NCBI RefSeq assembly: GCF_024125425.1
Contig: NZ_JAMXWN010000004.1
Span: forward strand, 1-64,000
Direction of reading: 5' to 3'
From: Sporolactobacillus kofuensis
GTDB lineage: Bacteria > Bacillota > Bacilli > Bacillales > Sporolactobacillaceae
Length of the DNA stretch: 64,000 bases
The position numbers and the translations under genes are program-made. A model generated the notes under the pieces. That model did not search any database. It saw only the letters and a program-made list of their open reading frames with translations, and had not been told where the DNA came from. Every line of letters begins with the position of its first letter. The stretch's first letter is position 1. Positions 63,916 through 64,000 of the stretch are shown piece by piece.

Positions 63916-64000
63916 TCCCCATCATCCTCATCCATAAAAAAACGAGATTTGTCCTTTTATTGTAACAAATATTGTCGAATTAGAATATTATTCGCAAACT

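Overview
The window is chromosomal DNA of a spore-forming Bacillota (Bacillales type). Direct signs are a gamma-type small acid-soluble spore protein (sspE), a PdaA-type spore-cortex deacetylase, PerR, a Lia envelope-stress operon, strong AGGAGG-type ribosome sites and many TTG/GTG starts. Two blocks match gene neighbourhoods I remember from Bacillus subtilis: perR-bcp(ygaF)-gsaB-ygaE with sspE-mutY-yfhP-recX, and pdaA-(yfjT-like)-yfkD-yfkF-yfkH-yfkI-yfkJ-yfkM. The species cannot be named from the sequence. I see no phage, plasmid, IS element, CRISPR array, tRNA or rRNA gene.

Layout. 0-0.5 kb: leftward promoter candidates running off the edge, plus a 21-bp phased repeat. 0.5-5.4 kb: perR, bcp, a CoA-type Nudix hydrolase, gsaB and a YgaE-like membrane protein. 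5.5-9.2 kb: a liaI-like/liaH/liaF/liaS/liaR stress operon. 9.3-15 kb: a five-gene oligopeptide ABC transporter. 15.1-22.5 kb: sspE, mutY, yfhP, recX, a cluster of DnaA boxes, pdaA, a small SE1561-type gene, yfkD and an MtnE-like aminotransferase. 22.8-29.4 kb: an MFS transporter, a TlpA-like redoxin, a VanZ-like protein, the iron-efflux ATPase pfeT, yfkH, a YtxH protein and yfkJ. 29.5-36.3 kb: M3 peptidase, a VIT-family metal transporter, adenine deaminase, an RsmF-like methylase and an S66 peptidase. 36.6-46.6 kb: an AraC/GyrI regulator, a divergent arginase-like protein, yfkM, the ycgQ/ycgR pair, a MerR/TipAS regulator, a cupin lipoprotein, a DUF1992 protein, a Rieske oxidoreductase and a Gfo/Idh dehydrogenase. 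46.7-54.7 kb: an O-antigen-ligase-like protein, proC, a secreted GH92-like protein, a YwnH-like acetyltransferase and murB. 55-64 kb: signalling genes (PAS-GGDEF, CheC-like, CheY-like; a ComP/ComA-like pair; a membrane GGDEF protein) and the agmatine genes aguA/aguB.

How the genes work together. Metal and oxidative stress is the main theme: PerR, a Bcp peroxiredoxin, PfeT with a near-perfect PerR box, and a VIT-family transporter. pfeT and the VIT gene lie 6 kb apart and share a leader made of a covarying hairpin followed by a conserved Fur-box-like segment. The lia genes, pdaA, murB and the S66 peptidase concern the envelope. aguA-aguB turn agmatine into putrescine.

The items most worth a second look are the shared pfeT/VIT leader, the six-box DnaA cluster at 18.8-19.0 kb, the GH92-like protein that has lost several family signature residues, the CheY-CheC-GGDEF operon, and the dispersed and phased repeats.
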